Source: BJGO01 sp964640655 (lineage in GTDB: Bacteria; Bacteroidota; Bacteroidia; Chitinophagales; UBA10324). From it: a DNA stretch of 64,000 bases. The notes beneath the pieces are model-generated. The model searched no databases. It had not been told where the DNA came from and saw only the letters and a list, made by a program, of their open reading frames with translations. Of the stretch, positions 53,340-61,247 are shown piece after piece; within the stretch, counting starts at the first letter, position 1, and the number at the start of each line of letters is the position of its first letter. The stretch lies in contig CAZXFT010000008.1 in assembly GCA_964640655.1 (NCBI GenBank), forward strand, positions 62,001 through 126,000, read 5' to 3'. A program made the position numbers and the translations under genes.

Positions 53340-54449
53340 TTACGGATAAGCTAAGCCCCAAAAGCTTTTATTACTTTCAATGATGATGTACTCACTGGTA
53401 TTCAATGTACTAAACAATATGGCTTTAAATGAACAGGAAATTTTCTTTGTTTTAATTCCAAATTCATTGTTCGAATAATCTTCAACCGAATTAATATTGA
53501 AGTAGGAAGATGCATCCTGTGTCTGTTTATCAGAGACATACACTTTACCGTCGTTGCCTATATAAGTAATTCTGACTTTTGAAAATAGATCCTGCGAAAC
53601 TGATGTATCAATCATTGATGAATATGTCCAGTCGGCGCTGCAAGTTGTAATACCAGGAATATTTAAGGCACGACAAAATGTTTTGGTTACACTATTCTTA
53701 GATGCAGTTAAACACACCTTAACCTCAGGAAATGCATTTGGATTGAGATAGGCTGTGGTAATGAATCCAGTAGATATTAAGGTATCGTTCAAAGTCCAAG
53801 AAAGAGGTGTCCAGCCTGCAGATGGAGTTGATAGATTGAGTGTGTTTTGTTGAAGATCGTAGGTAAATGTTAAATCATATTCAGGTGATTGACTCACATT
53901 AATTTCATTGCAGGAAGAAAGGGTACATCCATTCAAGGTATCCATAGCTGTAAGACATACATTATATATACCGTTACCTAAGAATACATGAGTGGGATTC
54001 TGAACTGTAGAATTTGTTCCATCACCAAAAGTCCATAAATAAGAATTATATCCATTAATGCCAGTAAACTGATATTCAATGTTTTGAGTGGAATCAATTG
54101 TGGTCAGAAAAGTAAATCCGCCATTGTATAACACATCTGAAATTGTAGGAATGTAGGATTCTAATCTTAATTCATTGTCGTTTAATTCTATAGTTAGTGA
54201 CTCGCATCCACTACAGGTAGTGCTTGCCAATGTACCGGTAAGACGATACAAATTAGCCGATGCAATATTTGTAGACTGGTAGTTAGTAAACATATAATAG
54301 TCAGCAACTCCTGCATATATATTCTTCTCCTGACCATTTATTTTGCCTTTGAAATAAAAAACAGGTTGTTGCTCTTCAAGAGATGGAAATTGCTTTTGAC
54401 AAGCTAACATTAAAATAGAAACGATTAATGCAGAAATGATGTAACGCAT
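53340..54449 (-). CDS. Exported lipoprotein with PKD domain
   Basis: A 369-residue lipoprotein with signal MRYIISALIVSILMLAC, where LMLAC is a good lipobox. The body is beta-rich; the middle has a PKD domain (YLWTFGDGTNSTVQNPTHVFLGNGIYNVCLTA, residues about 140-195). Several cysteine pairs suggest disulfides. No enzyme motif is seen. It is the third gene of the operon that starts with an ECF sigma factor, 1 bp after the anti-sigma/barrel gene, so it may be a surface sensor or target of that system. Confidence 0.75.
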   Translation of the reverse strand: MRYIISALIVSILMLACQKQFPSLEEQQPVFYFKGKINGQEKNIYAGVADYYMFTNYQSTNIASANLYRLTGTLASTTCSGCESLTIELNDNELRLESYIPTISDVLYNGGFTFLTTIDSTQNIEYQFTGINGYNSYLWTFGDGTNSTVQNPTHVFLGNGIYNVCLTAMDTLNGCTLSSCNEINVSQSPEYDLTFTYDLQQNTLNLSTPSAGWTPLSWTLNDTLISTGFITTAYLNPNAFPEVKVCLTASKNSVTKTFCRALNIPGITTCSADWTYSSMIDTSVSQDLFSKVRITYIGNDGKVYVSDKQTQDASSYFNINSVEDYSNNEFGIKTKKISCSFKAILFSTLNTSEYIIIESNKSFWGLAYP

Positions 54450-54450
54450 C

Positions 54451-55833
54451 TTAGTATTTGTTTAGAAGTCGATAAGAAATACCCGCATTCAACACCCATG
54501 GTGCATTGCGACGTGTATTCCCATAGAAGTTGTTCGCTGATATATCGCTCAGCATTTTGTTGATGCCTAACTGAATATCGAAATGTTTTTGGATGTGAAA
54601 TTGATATTGTAGACCTGCAGACAACTGCCAAGTATTGATGCCAGAAGTATAACCCCATTCTTTTTTTGAGAATTCAGTGGTCTCAGCTGTTTGTAGAGAT
54701 GCAGACGGGGTCTTATTAATGCCACCAAGATTTGATCTAACATTTAACAAATAGTAGAACACAATACCTGCAGAAAGGGAATGTCTTTTATTAAAATGAT
54801 AAGTACATCGAATCGGTGCATTCAGTTGTAAAAGCAATTCCTGACTAATTTCTTGGCTCTTCTGTGGTGTGGAAAATCCGGTGCTTAAGTTTTGTACAGA
54901 ATCATATGTTACCAAACCAAAGCTGTAATATTTATTATCACTAATTATTGAATCGGCACCACGTATCCGCATAGTATTCAGACCAATTCCTGTATTTAAT
55001 GACCAATGTTCGCTGTTACTGATTCTTTTGTTGACATTAAATTGTAAATACGGTGAAATATCAAATTGTTTTTCTTCATAGCCTTTAATCTGTATGGTAG
55101 GATATGCATAACTTCCTAGAGAAATTGCAATATAGTTAGCAGGTAGTTGCTTGAAATTGATAGTGTGCAAATGTGAAGTGATTTCTAATTCTTTTAAGTT
55201 GTAGCTAATCAAATAACTTTTCAAACTTTTTAATGTATTAATAAACAATAAATTCCTGTTATTATTTACAACCGCTTCTGCTTCATCTAGAACAGCATTG
55301 GTGTTTGTGTTTGCAGTAGAAGTAATTTGAATTGATGGCTTTGTTCCTTTTATATCAGAAGAGAGGTTAGCATGATTATTGTTACTTCTGTTTTTCACTT
55401 CTCCGGCAACTATCAGTTTGCTATTATCAGTTATAATTATGTTGCTATTATGATTTATGTGGTTAGCAAAATCTGTTGACTTTTCTATAGTTGTAACATC
55501 CTGTTGTTTCTCAGTAGATTGTTGTTCGTATGATGATATATCTTTAGTTGATTTTGAATCTGAATTTTCAGTAAATTCATTTGAAGCTACAATCTGATCA
55601 TTGATTTTATCAGATTCTGCTATAGATGAATAGTACTGATAGAATAATACAGAAGCGATAATAATTACCATGCCTGCCATAAGCAGCATGCCGTTCTTAA
55701 GATTATAGTAACCACCTCGTTTGTTATCTGGTAGTTGTGAAGCAACTTTCTCCCAATAGGCTTCCTTGTAAGGAAATTGTTTTTCCTCACTCAGTGTACG
55801 AAAGAGTTTATCCAGATCATTTTGCTGTTTCAT
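54451..55833 (-). CDS. Predicted anti-sigma-like membrane protein with C-terminal outer-membrane beta-barrel-like domain
   Basis: A 460-residue protein with three parts. Residues 1-40 form a small cytosolic domain (DLDKLFRTLSEEKQFP then YWEKVASQLPDNKR); similar W-containing leaders occur in Bacteroidota proteins encoded after ECF sigma factors. Residues about 49-68 form one membrane helix (MLLMAGMVIIIASVLFYQYY). A Ser/Asn-rich linker follows, and residues about 225-460 show alternating barrel strands (YIAISLGSYAYPTIQI, LQLNAPIRCTYHF, WVLNAGISYRLL). This would place one chain across the envelope. It overlaps the sigma gene by 17 bp. The anti-sigma role is inferred from position. Confidence 0.72.
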   Translation of the reverse strand: MKQQNDLDKLFRTLSEEKQFPYKEAYWEKVASQLPDNKRGGYYNLKNGMLLMAGMVIIIASVLFYQYYSSIAESDKINDQIVASNEFTENSDSKSTKDISSYEQQSTEKQQDVTTIEKSTDFANHINHNSNIIITDNSKLIVAGEVKNRSNNNHANLSSDIKGTKPSIQITSTANTNTNAVLDEAEAVVNNNRNLLFINTLKSLKSYLISYNLKELEITSHLHTINFKQLPANYIAISLGSYAYPTIQIKGYEEKQFDISPYLQFNVNKRISNSEHWSLNTGIGLNTMRIRGADSIISDNKYYSFGLVTYDSVQNLSTGFSTPQKSQEISQELLLQLNAPIRCTYHFNKRHSLSAGIVFYYLLNVRSNLGGINKTPSASLQTAETTEFSKKEWGYTSGINTWQLSAGLQYQFHIQKHFDIQLGINKMLSDISANNFYGNTRRNAPWVLNAGISYRLLNKY

Positions 55834-56398
55834 GACTAAGCAATGATTTTTTTTGTTGTTGTGTGATTTTGTCTTGCAAAATGCCGCGTGCTTTATGCAG
55901 ATACCATCGTGAAGTGGTTTCTGTCATATCGAGCAGTTGAGCAATTTCACTATGATTATAACCGTCTAGTGCAAAAAGGTTGAATACCTCGCGGCATTTA
56001 TCCGGTAATTCATCAATGAGCTTGTAAATGTCATCGGCAGTTAGTTTGTCCCAACCGTGATTATTCTGTGTGGCTTTCGACTCGACCACATGCTGAGGCA
56101 TATCATCACCGGCACTTACACGGCTGCGATACCTTTTGTTTTTACGGTAAGCATCTATACAGGTATTTACCGTTATGCGTTTGAGCCATGCTTCAAAACT
56201 TTCATGAATCAAGTAGGTATGCAGATGGTTTACCACTTTTAAAAAAGCTTGGTTGGTTAGGTCAACCGCATCATCCTGATTATTGCAATAGCGTCGTGTA
56301 ATGCGCATCATAGTTTGAAAAGAAAATTGATACAGTTTATGGTATGCCCGCTGATTGCGCTGCAAACATTGCTGTATCATTTCCTGAAACCCTTGCAT
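55817..56398 (-). CDS. ECF (sigma-70 family) RNA polymerase sigma factor
   Basis: A 193-residue sigma factor with only regions 2 and 4. Region 2 shows AYHKLYQFSFQTMMRITRRYCNNQDDAVDLTNQAFLKV and SFEAWLKRITVNTCIDAYRKNKR for -10 recognition; region 4 shows LPDKCREVFNLFALDGYNHSEIAQLLDMTETTSRWYLHKARGIL, a helix-turn-helix for the -35/-33. It heads an operon with a predicted anti-sigma/barrel protein and a PKD lipoprotein, the usual layout of an envelope-signalling unit. The target promoters are not known. Confidence 0.92.
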   Translation of the reverse strand: MQGFQEMIQQCLQRNQRAYHKLYQFSFQTMMRITRRYCNNQDDAVDLTNQAFLKVVNHLHTYLIHESFEAWLKRITVNTCIDAYRKNKRYRSRVSAGDDMPQHVVESKATQNNHGWDKLTADDIYKLIDELPDKCREVFNLFALDGYNHSEIAQLLDMTETTSRWYLHKARGILQDKITQQQKKSLLSHETAK

Positions 56399-56469
56399 AG
56401 AATCTGATTTAAACTACAAATGCGAAGCACTAATCAGCTTCGCATTTGTAATTTAATATGGCAAACACT

Positions 56470-57762
56470 TTATTGTTTAACTACTTTGAAGTTGAATGTA
56501 CCGACTTCAGATTTAGCCTGAATGAAGTAGATTCCATTGGCTAAGTCACTCAATAATACACTATGTTTGGTTGCAGCTTGTGCTGTATAAGTACGTATCA
56601 ATTTACCCTGAACATCAACAACAGAGATATTGATGTTTTGCTCGCTCACCTTACCTGTTGCGATACACTCAGCGACGTTCTTAACAGGATTACCCAATAA
56701 TACAAGTTGATTCAACTGGCTATTAATACCGGTCACATTCGAGATACCACCTGCAACACTTTGGTTGTTTACACTAAAGTTTACATTATCAAATGTTGAG
56801 TTCTCGATTAATGAAACTACGGCAGGAGTACATGGACGGTTTAAGATATCAGCCCAAACCTGGTAAATACCATACGAAAGGTTAGTAAATGAATACTGAC
56901 CTGAGGCATTGGTTAATGTGTGGGCCACAGGAGTACCATCCATCTTTGTTAGTATCATCTGTACATTGGCAATAGGGTCACCGGCTGCATCTGATTCATC
57001 GGTACGATTAGCACCCTGAGAAACATATCCGCCAATAAAACCGGGACCTCCGGGATTAACACCTTCCAGTAACATTATAGAAAGGTATTGATTTTGATTC
57101 ATGGTAATGGCAGTTGCATCGTTCCACATCAATGACTCATAGTGATAAGTAGGTAAATACGATGAATAAACAGGCGAAGCTGGAGTCATAGCAGCTTTCA
57201 CATAATAGGTACCGTTATCTTCAATATTGAAACAAGCATATGATCCACCATTTGGATTATTATTAGAAACATAAGAGTCAATTAATGCCAAACTATCACC
57301 GTTTGACGTACTATATGCCTTTATTAAAAAGTACTCAACCACATTACTCTGATTAAAGAATATAGAACTGTCCGTTGCATTTGCATAAACACATAATTGA
57401 TATGGAGGATTTCCGCCACCACCTGTTGTCGTATCGCAATAAATCATTGTAAAGAAAACAGATGAATCAGATGGCGTATAATTGAATAAACCTGAGGTAA
57501 TCACATCGCCGGAACAGTTTGTAAACGACAAGGTAAAGCATCCCTGAGGGTAAGGCAAAGTGTACTGATACATTCCGCCTGGTTCAGGATAAATAACTTC
57601 ATCGAAACTGATTCCACACTGGTAGGAAATAGTCAATGGTGTATTCTCATTAGAGATATTATTCTGTTCAACAAGATAGCCATAAAGCATGTTGTTAAAG
57701 AATTGTGCTTTGGTTCCGGCAGTCAAAGCAAAGAAGGTAAGAAGCAGTAAGGTTTTTTTCAT
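56470..57762 (-). CDS. Exported protein with Cna-B/carboxypeptidase-regulatory-like domain and T9SS type A sorting domain
   Basis: A 430-residue exported protein. Signal peptide MKKTLLLLTFFALTAGTKA; three beta-sandwich-like modules, of which the third (about residues 240-330) has DPIANVQMILTKMDGTPVAHTLTNASGQYSFTNLSYGIYQVWAD, a CarboxypepD_reg/Cna-B fold. The end with NQLVLLGNPVKNVAECIATG, VDVQGKLIRTY and LANGIYFIQAKSEVGTFNFKVVKQ is a type A T9SS domain in which YPNP is replaced by GNPV. No enzymatic motif is seen; an adhesive or structural role is possible. Confidence 0.85.
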   Translation of the reverse strand: MKKTLLLLTFFALTAGTKAQFFNNMLYGYLVEQNNISNENTPLTISYQCGISFDEVIYPEPGGMYQYTLPYPQGCFTLSFTNCSGDVITSGLFNYTPSDSSVFFTMIYCDTTTGGGGNPPYQLCVYANATDSSIFFNQSNVVEYFLIKAYSTSNGDSLALIDSYVSNNNPNGGSYACFNIEDNGTYYVKAAMTPASPVYSSYLPTYHYESLMWNDATAITMNQNQYLSIMLLEGVNPGGPGFIGGYVSQGANRTDESDAAGDPIANVQMILTKMDGTPVAHTLTNASGQYSFTNLSYGIYQVWADILNRPCTPAVVSLIENSTFDNVNFSVNNQSVAGGISNVTGINSQLNQLVLLGNPVKNVAECIATGKVSEQNINISVVDVQGKLIRTYTAQAATKHSVLLSDLANGIYFIQAKSEVGTFNFKVVKQ

Positions 57763-57831
57763 AAAGTTTTTTGATTTGTTAATGATGATACGCCACAGGT
57801 AAGGTTTATGTTGGTGAATCGTAAAAAAAAA

Positions 57832-58320
57832 TTACAACTCCAGTTTAGTTCGGCAGCGCTGAATGGAATCCTTTGCACGGTTGAGCACATCGTTATTTAG
57901 TGTGGCTTTGGCACAGTCTGTATAATATTGAATAGCCTTGTTGAATTGGCCCATCATTTCATACATGATCCCGTACTCATTGTAGATAGTTGATTTGTCT
58001 ATACCTTTAATCTCAAGTGCCACCCTTAATAATTTATCCAGTTCATCGTAGCGTTTTAAATTTGATAAGAGGATTGCATAATTGTAATAAACAGCTGTGT
58101 AATCAGGAGCATGTTCAAGGGCCAGTTTATAGTAACGCTCAGCACTTTCGTAGTCTTTGGCTTTTGTTTCGTAATACCACCCTAAATGGTTGTATGCTTT
58201 TCCAAATGTGGGTTCTTCTTCTATAATGGTTTCTAACTTACCGATAGCTTCTTGAAAATAGCCATCTTTAAAATCCATATCTGCCTGCGCCAGCAGTTCT
58301 TCATACTTTACTTCACTCAT
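57832..58320 (-). CDS. Small tetratricopeptide repeat protein
   Basis: A 162-residue cytosolic protein with four TPR motifs filling it: YEELLAQADMDFKDGYFQEAIGKLETII-type, AYNHLGWYYETKAKDYESAERYYKLAL-type, AVYYNYAILLSNLKRYDELDKLLRVAL-type and IYNEYGIMYEMMGQFNKAIQYYTDC-type units. No signal peptide. It should mediate protein contacts; partners unknown. It reads divergently from typA with about 130 bp between. Confidence 0.85.
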   Translation of the reverse strand: MSEVKYEELLAQADMDFKDGYFQEAIGKLETIIEEEPTFGKAYNHLGWYYETKAKDYESAERYYKLALEHAPDYTAVYYNYAILLSNLKRYDELDKLLRVALEIKGIDKSTIYNEYGIMYEMMGQFNKAIQYYTDCAKATLNNDVLNRAKDSIQRCRTKLEL

Positions 58321-58426
58321 GTTTTTTAAATTTTGAGTAGCTAAAGTAAGGTTCTATTGGATTCCAACGACCTCTATTTCACGATAATATCATTATCCAA
58401 ACGCAGCTGCTTCGGGTTATTTAACT

Positions 58427-58434
58427 TACTTTTG
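58427..58434 (+). promoter_or_regulatory. Possible -7 promoter element (TACTTTTG) for typA
   Basis: Perfect TAnnTTTG, 19 bp before the typA ATG, giving a very short leader. No -33 TTG at the usual spacing. Confidence 0.45.
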
Positions 58435-58453
58435 CGGCTCGAAAAAATTAAGC

Positions 58454-60265
58454 ATGTCCCAAAACATTAGAAATATTGCCATTATAGCCCACGTTGACCA
58501 CGGAAAAACCACCCTTGTAGACAAGATATTACACCAATCAAAATTATTCCGCGACAACCAGGAAACCGGTGAGTTAATATTAGACAACAACGAACTGGAA
58601 CGAGAGCGTGGCATCACCATTTTAGCTAAAAATGTTTCGGTACGATACAATGATGTAAAAATTAACATCATAGACACTCCCGGTCACGCCGACTTTGGCG
58701 GTGAGGTAGAGCGCGTGTTGAATATGGCTGATGGTGTATTGCTTTTGGTAGATGCCTTTGAAGGACCAATGCCCCAAACCCGTTTCGTATTACAAAAAGC
58801 GATACAATTGGGTAAGAAAGCTATTGTCGTAATAAATAAAGTTGACAAGCCCAACTGTCGTCCCGATGAAGTACATGAAGCGGTATTTGATTTATTCTTT
58901 AAACTCGATGCTTCGGAAGAACAGCTTCACTTCCCTACTCTGTATGGTTCATCTAAACATGGTTGGATGAGTGATGACTGGAAAAAACAAACCAATGATA
59001 TCACTCCTTTACTCGATACCATTATCAATTATATACCACCTGCACCAAAAAATGAAGGCACACTTCAAATGCAGGTAACAAGCCTTGATTACTCTTCCTA
59101 TACGGGTCGTATTGCCATTGGAAGAGTTTTGCGTGGTGAAATCAAAGAAGGTCAGACTGTTACCTTGATGAAACGTAACGGACAGATAAAAGGTAAAGTG
59201 AAAGAACTTTATGCCTTTGAAGGACTGGGAAAAGCAAAAATATCGTCAGCTCATTCTGGTGAAATCGTTGCAATTACAGGCATAGAAGAATTTGAAATTG
59301 GCGACACCTTTGCTGATTCAGAAAATCCTGAGGCATTACCCATTATGTCAATTGAAGAACCTACTATGAGTATGTTGTTCACTATTAACAACTCTCCGTT
59401 CTTTGGTAAGGAAGGTAAATATGTAACATCACGTCATATCCGCGAGCGTTTGGAAAAAGAGCTGGAAAAAAATCTAGCTATGAAAATTCAGGACACGGCC
59501 TCACCTGATGCTATATTGGTATATGGTCGTGGTATTCTTCACTTGTCCGTACTCATAGAGACTATGCGCCGCGAGGGTTATGAATTACAGGTAGGACAGC
59601 CACAAGTAATCTTGAAAGAAGTTGACGGTGTTCAATGTGAGCCTATTGAAACACTATCTGTTGATGTGCCTTCAGAAAGTGCGGGTAAAGTAATTGAGCA
59701 GGTTACACAGCGAAAAGGGGAGATGTTAATTATGGAGCCAAAGGGTGATTATCAGCATTTGGAATTTGATATTCCTTCTAGAGGTTTGGTTGGTTTGCGT
59801 AATAATCTTTTAACTGCCACTGCAGGTGAGGCCATTATTGCACACCGTTTCAAAGCATATGAACCATGGAAGGGAAATATTCCTGGTCGCAACAACGGAG
59901 TATTGGTTTCCATGGAAAAAGGTAGCTCAACAGCATACAGTATTGATAAACTTCAAGATCGTGGTACATTCTTCGTAGAGCCCGGTGAAGAAATTTATGC
60001 CGGTCAGATTTTGGGTGAGCATATTCGTCCGGGTGATTTAGTAATCAATATTGTAAAAGCAAAACAATTAACAAATATGCGTGCTTCAGGTAGCGATGCA
60101 GCAGTTCGTATTGCTCCTGCTGTTAAATTTTCATTAGAAGAAGCATTGGAATTTATTCAGGAAGATGAATATGTAGAGGTAACACCAAAGAATATTCGTC
60201 TGCGCAAAATTCTTTTAGACCGTAACGACCGCGAACGTCAGGCCAAAGCTACTGCTGCATTATAA
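58454..60265 (+). CDS. typA: Ribosome-associated translational GTPase TypA/BipA
   Basis: A 603-residue elongation-factor-like GTPase that helps 50S assembly and growth in cold or stress. G motifs are IAHVDHGKTTLVD (G1), RGITI (G2), DTPGHADFGGEV (G3) and NKVDKPNCR (G4). EF-G-like domains II, III and V follow, then the family-specific C-terminal domain with NNGVLVSMEKGSSTAYSIDKLQDRG and LTNMRASGSDAAVRIAP. Full length, normal family member. It has its own promoter match; no strong terminator follows, only a weak hairpin. Confidence 0.97.
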   Translation: MSQNIRNIAIIAHVDHGKTTLVDKILHQSKLFRDNQETGELILDNNELERERGITILAKNVSVRYNDVKINIIDTPGHADFGGEVERVLNMADGVLLLVDAFEGPMPQTRFVLQKAIQLGKKAIVVINKVDKPNCRPDEVHEAVFDLFFKLDASEEQLHFPTLYGSSKHGWMSDDWKKQTNDITPLLDTIINYIPPAPKNEGTLQMQVTSLDYSSYTGRIAIGRVLRGEIKEGQTVTLMKRNGQIKGKVKELYAFEGLGKAKISSAHSGEIVAITGIEEFEIGDTFADSENPEALPIMSIEEPTMSMLFTINNSPFFGKEGKYVTSRHIRERLEKELEKNLAMKIQDTASPDAILVYGRGILHLSVLIETMRREGYELQVGQPQVILKEVDGVQCEPIETLSVDVPSESAGKVIEQVTQRKGEMLIMEPKGDYQHLEFDIPSRGLVGLRNNLLTATAGEAIIAHRFKAYEPWKGNIPGRNNGVLVSMEKGSSTAYSIDKLQDRGTFFVEPGEEIYAGQILGEHIRPGDLVINIVKAKQLTNMRASGSDAAVRIAPAVKFSLEEALEFIQEDEYVEVTPKNIRLRKILLDRNDRERQAKATAAL

Positions 60266-60352
60266 TTGAGGGGATTCTGTATTGTCTATTATGACAAAAC
60301 AATATGGTGACCTTATTTCACCATTCAATTAAATGTGCTGTTATTAAAACAA

Positions 60353-60742
60353 CTAATGGTGATTGAAATGATCACGCACCTGTGCAATCAGCTGATTATG
60401 CGTTTGATGCTGTGCAGAACCAAGCATTATCTCTTTATGCTGGAAATGTTTATCCTCAAGTAAAAAGTTTTTAAACTGCTCTTGAGCTTTACCCGGCCCG
60501 AAGATGTAAATGGCTTCTGTATTTTGCAAATGAGGGGTAATATGCTGAAAGAACTTTTTTAACTCCTGTGATTCTTTATGGTGAAAAGTATGCTCACTTC
60601 CTCCACGTTCTGCATGGTGTTCAGATTTAATTTTTTCGTGGACTTCGTATGTGCCATCAGCTTTATAATCGATTGTGCGTATTACATATGCATGGCCATG
60701 ATCAATCCATACTCCTGCAACTTTTTTGTTTTGGTAATTCAT
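60353..60742 (-). CDS. Small eRF1-domain-like protein
   Basis: A 129-residue protein that starts KVAGVWIDHGHAYVIRTID and has the segment EAIYIFGPGKAQEQFKNFLLED and a final helix. This pattern (xVWIDHxxAxVI ... xGPGxAxxxFxNxL) is seen in a family of short bacterial proteins related to a domain of eukaryotic/archaeal release factor eRF1. The His-rich middle (HHAERGGSEHTFHHKE) is notable and may bind metal. A link with translation is suggested by the family and by the convergent typA gene, but is unproven. Confidence 0.65.
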   Translation of the reverse strand: MNYQNKKVAGVWIDHGHAYVIRTIDYKADGTYEVHEKIKSEHHAERGGSEHTFHHKESQELKKFFQHITPHLQNTEAIYIFGPGKAQEQFKNFLLEDKHFQHKEIMLGSAQHQTHNQLIAQVRDHFNHH

Positions 60743-61247
60743 AGTTCTTTTCTTTCCTGCAAAAGAATTACCTAATATATAAACCGCGAATGACTTTAAT
60801 CATAAGCTAACATGACTTTTAACTACTCTGCCGTCTTCAACAAGAAGAAGGTATACAAGACCAGAATGATGAACCCTTACCATACTGATATTTTCTTATA
60901 GAGAGTGATTAAATAAAACAATACAGTAGTTGCGCATATAAGGTAATGCAAAACATAACAATGATAGTGGACAGATTATTACTCCAAATATAGATGCAAG
61001 CGCAGGGATAGCAAGTGTATTAAATGTGCAGGAACCATGAACATTACCAACAGTGAATATTCCAATTACAAATTCAGGCAACCCTAACCACGAAACCAGA
61101 TTAACTGCGTGCTTTATAAATAAAACGAGAAGAAAGTAATAGCGTAATGAGTACATTAATTAATTAGTATTATCAATTTACATAACCGAAAATTAAACAC
61201 AGTAATAGTGTCTACTAATGACTCAAAACAATAAATTTCTAACCGTA
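60743..61247. other. 505-bp stretch without a confirmed gene
   Basis: AT-rich DNA between two minus-strand genes. It holds one weak minus-strand ORF (60896-61156) and, in the same frame after a single TAA, a 28-codon ORF at 60800-60883 (residues include HSGLVYLLLVEDGRVVKSH, resembling the last strands of a T9SS sorting domain). No promoter, terminator or RNA gene is evident. It may be a decayed gene. Confidence 0.4.
60896..61156 (-). CDS. Doubtful small hydrophobic ORF
   Basis: An 86-codon frame from an ATG at 61156, with two possible membrane segments (SLRYYFLLVLFIKHAVNLV and LAIPALASIFGVIICPLSLL). I do not recognise it. There is no ribosome-binding or promoter signal that supports it. The frame continues after its TAA for another 31 codons, which suggests a remnant rather than a working gene. 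Confidence 0.2.
   Translation of the reverse strand: MYSLRYYFLLVLFIKHAVNLVSWLGLPEFVIGIFTVGNVHGSCTFNTLAIPALASIFGVIICPLSLLCFALPYMRNYCIVLFNHSL

Noticed and set aside
60304..60324. Hairpin ATGGTGA/TCACCAT after typA as an intrinsic terminator
   Set aside because: The stem is only 7 bp and no U-run follows; it may help ending but is not a convincing terminator.
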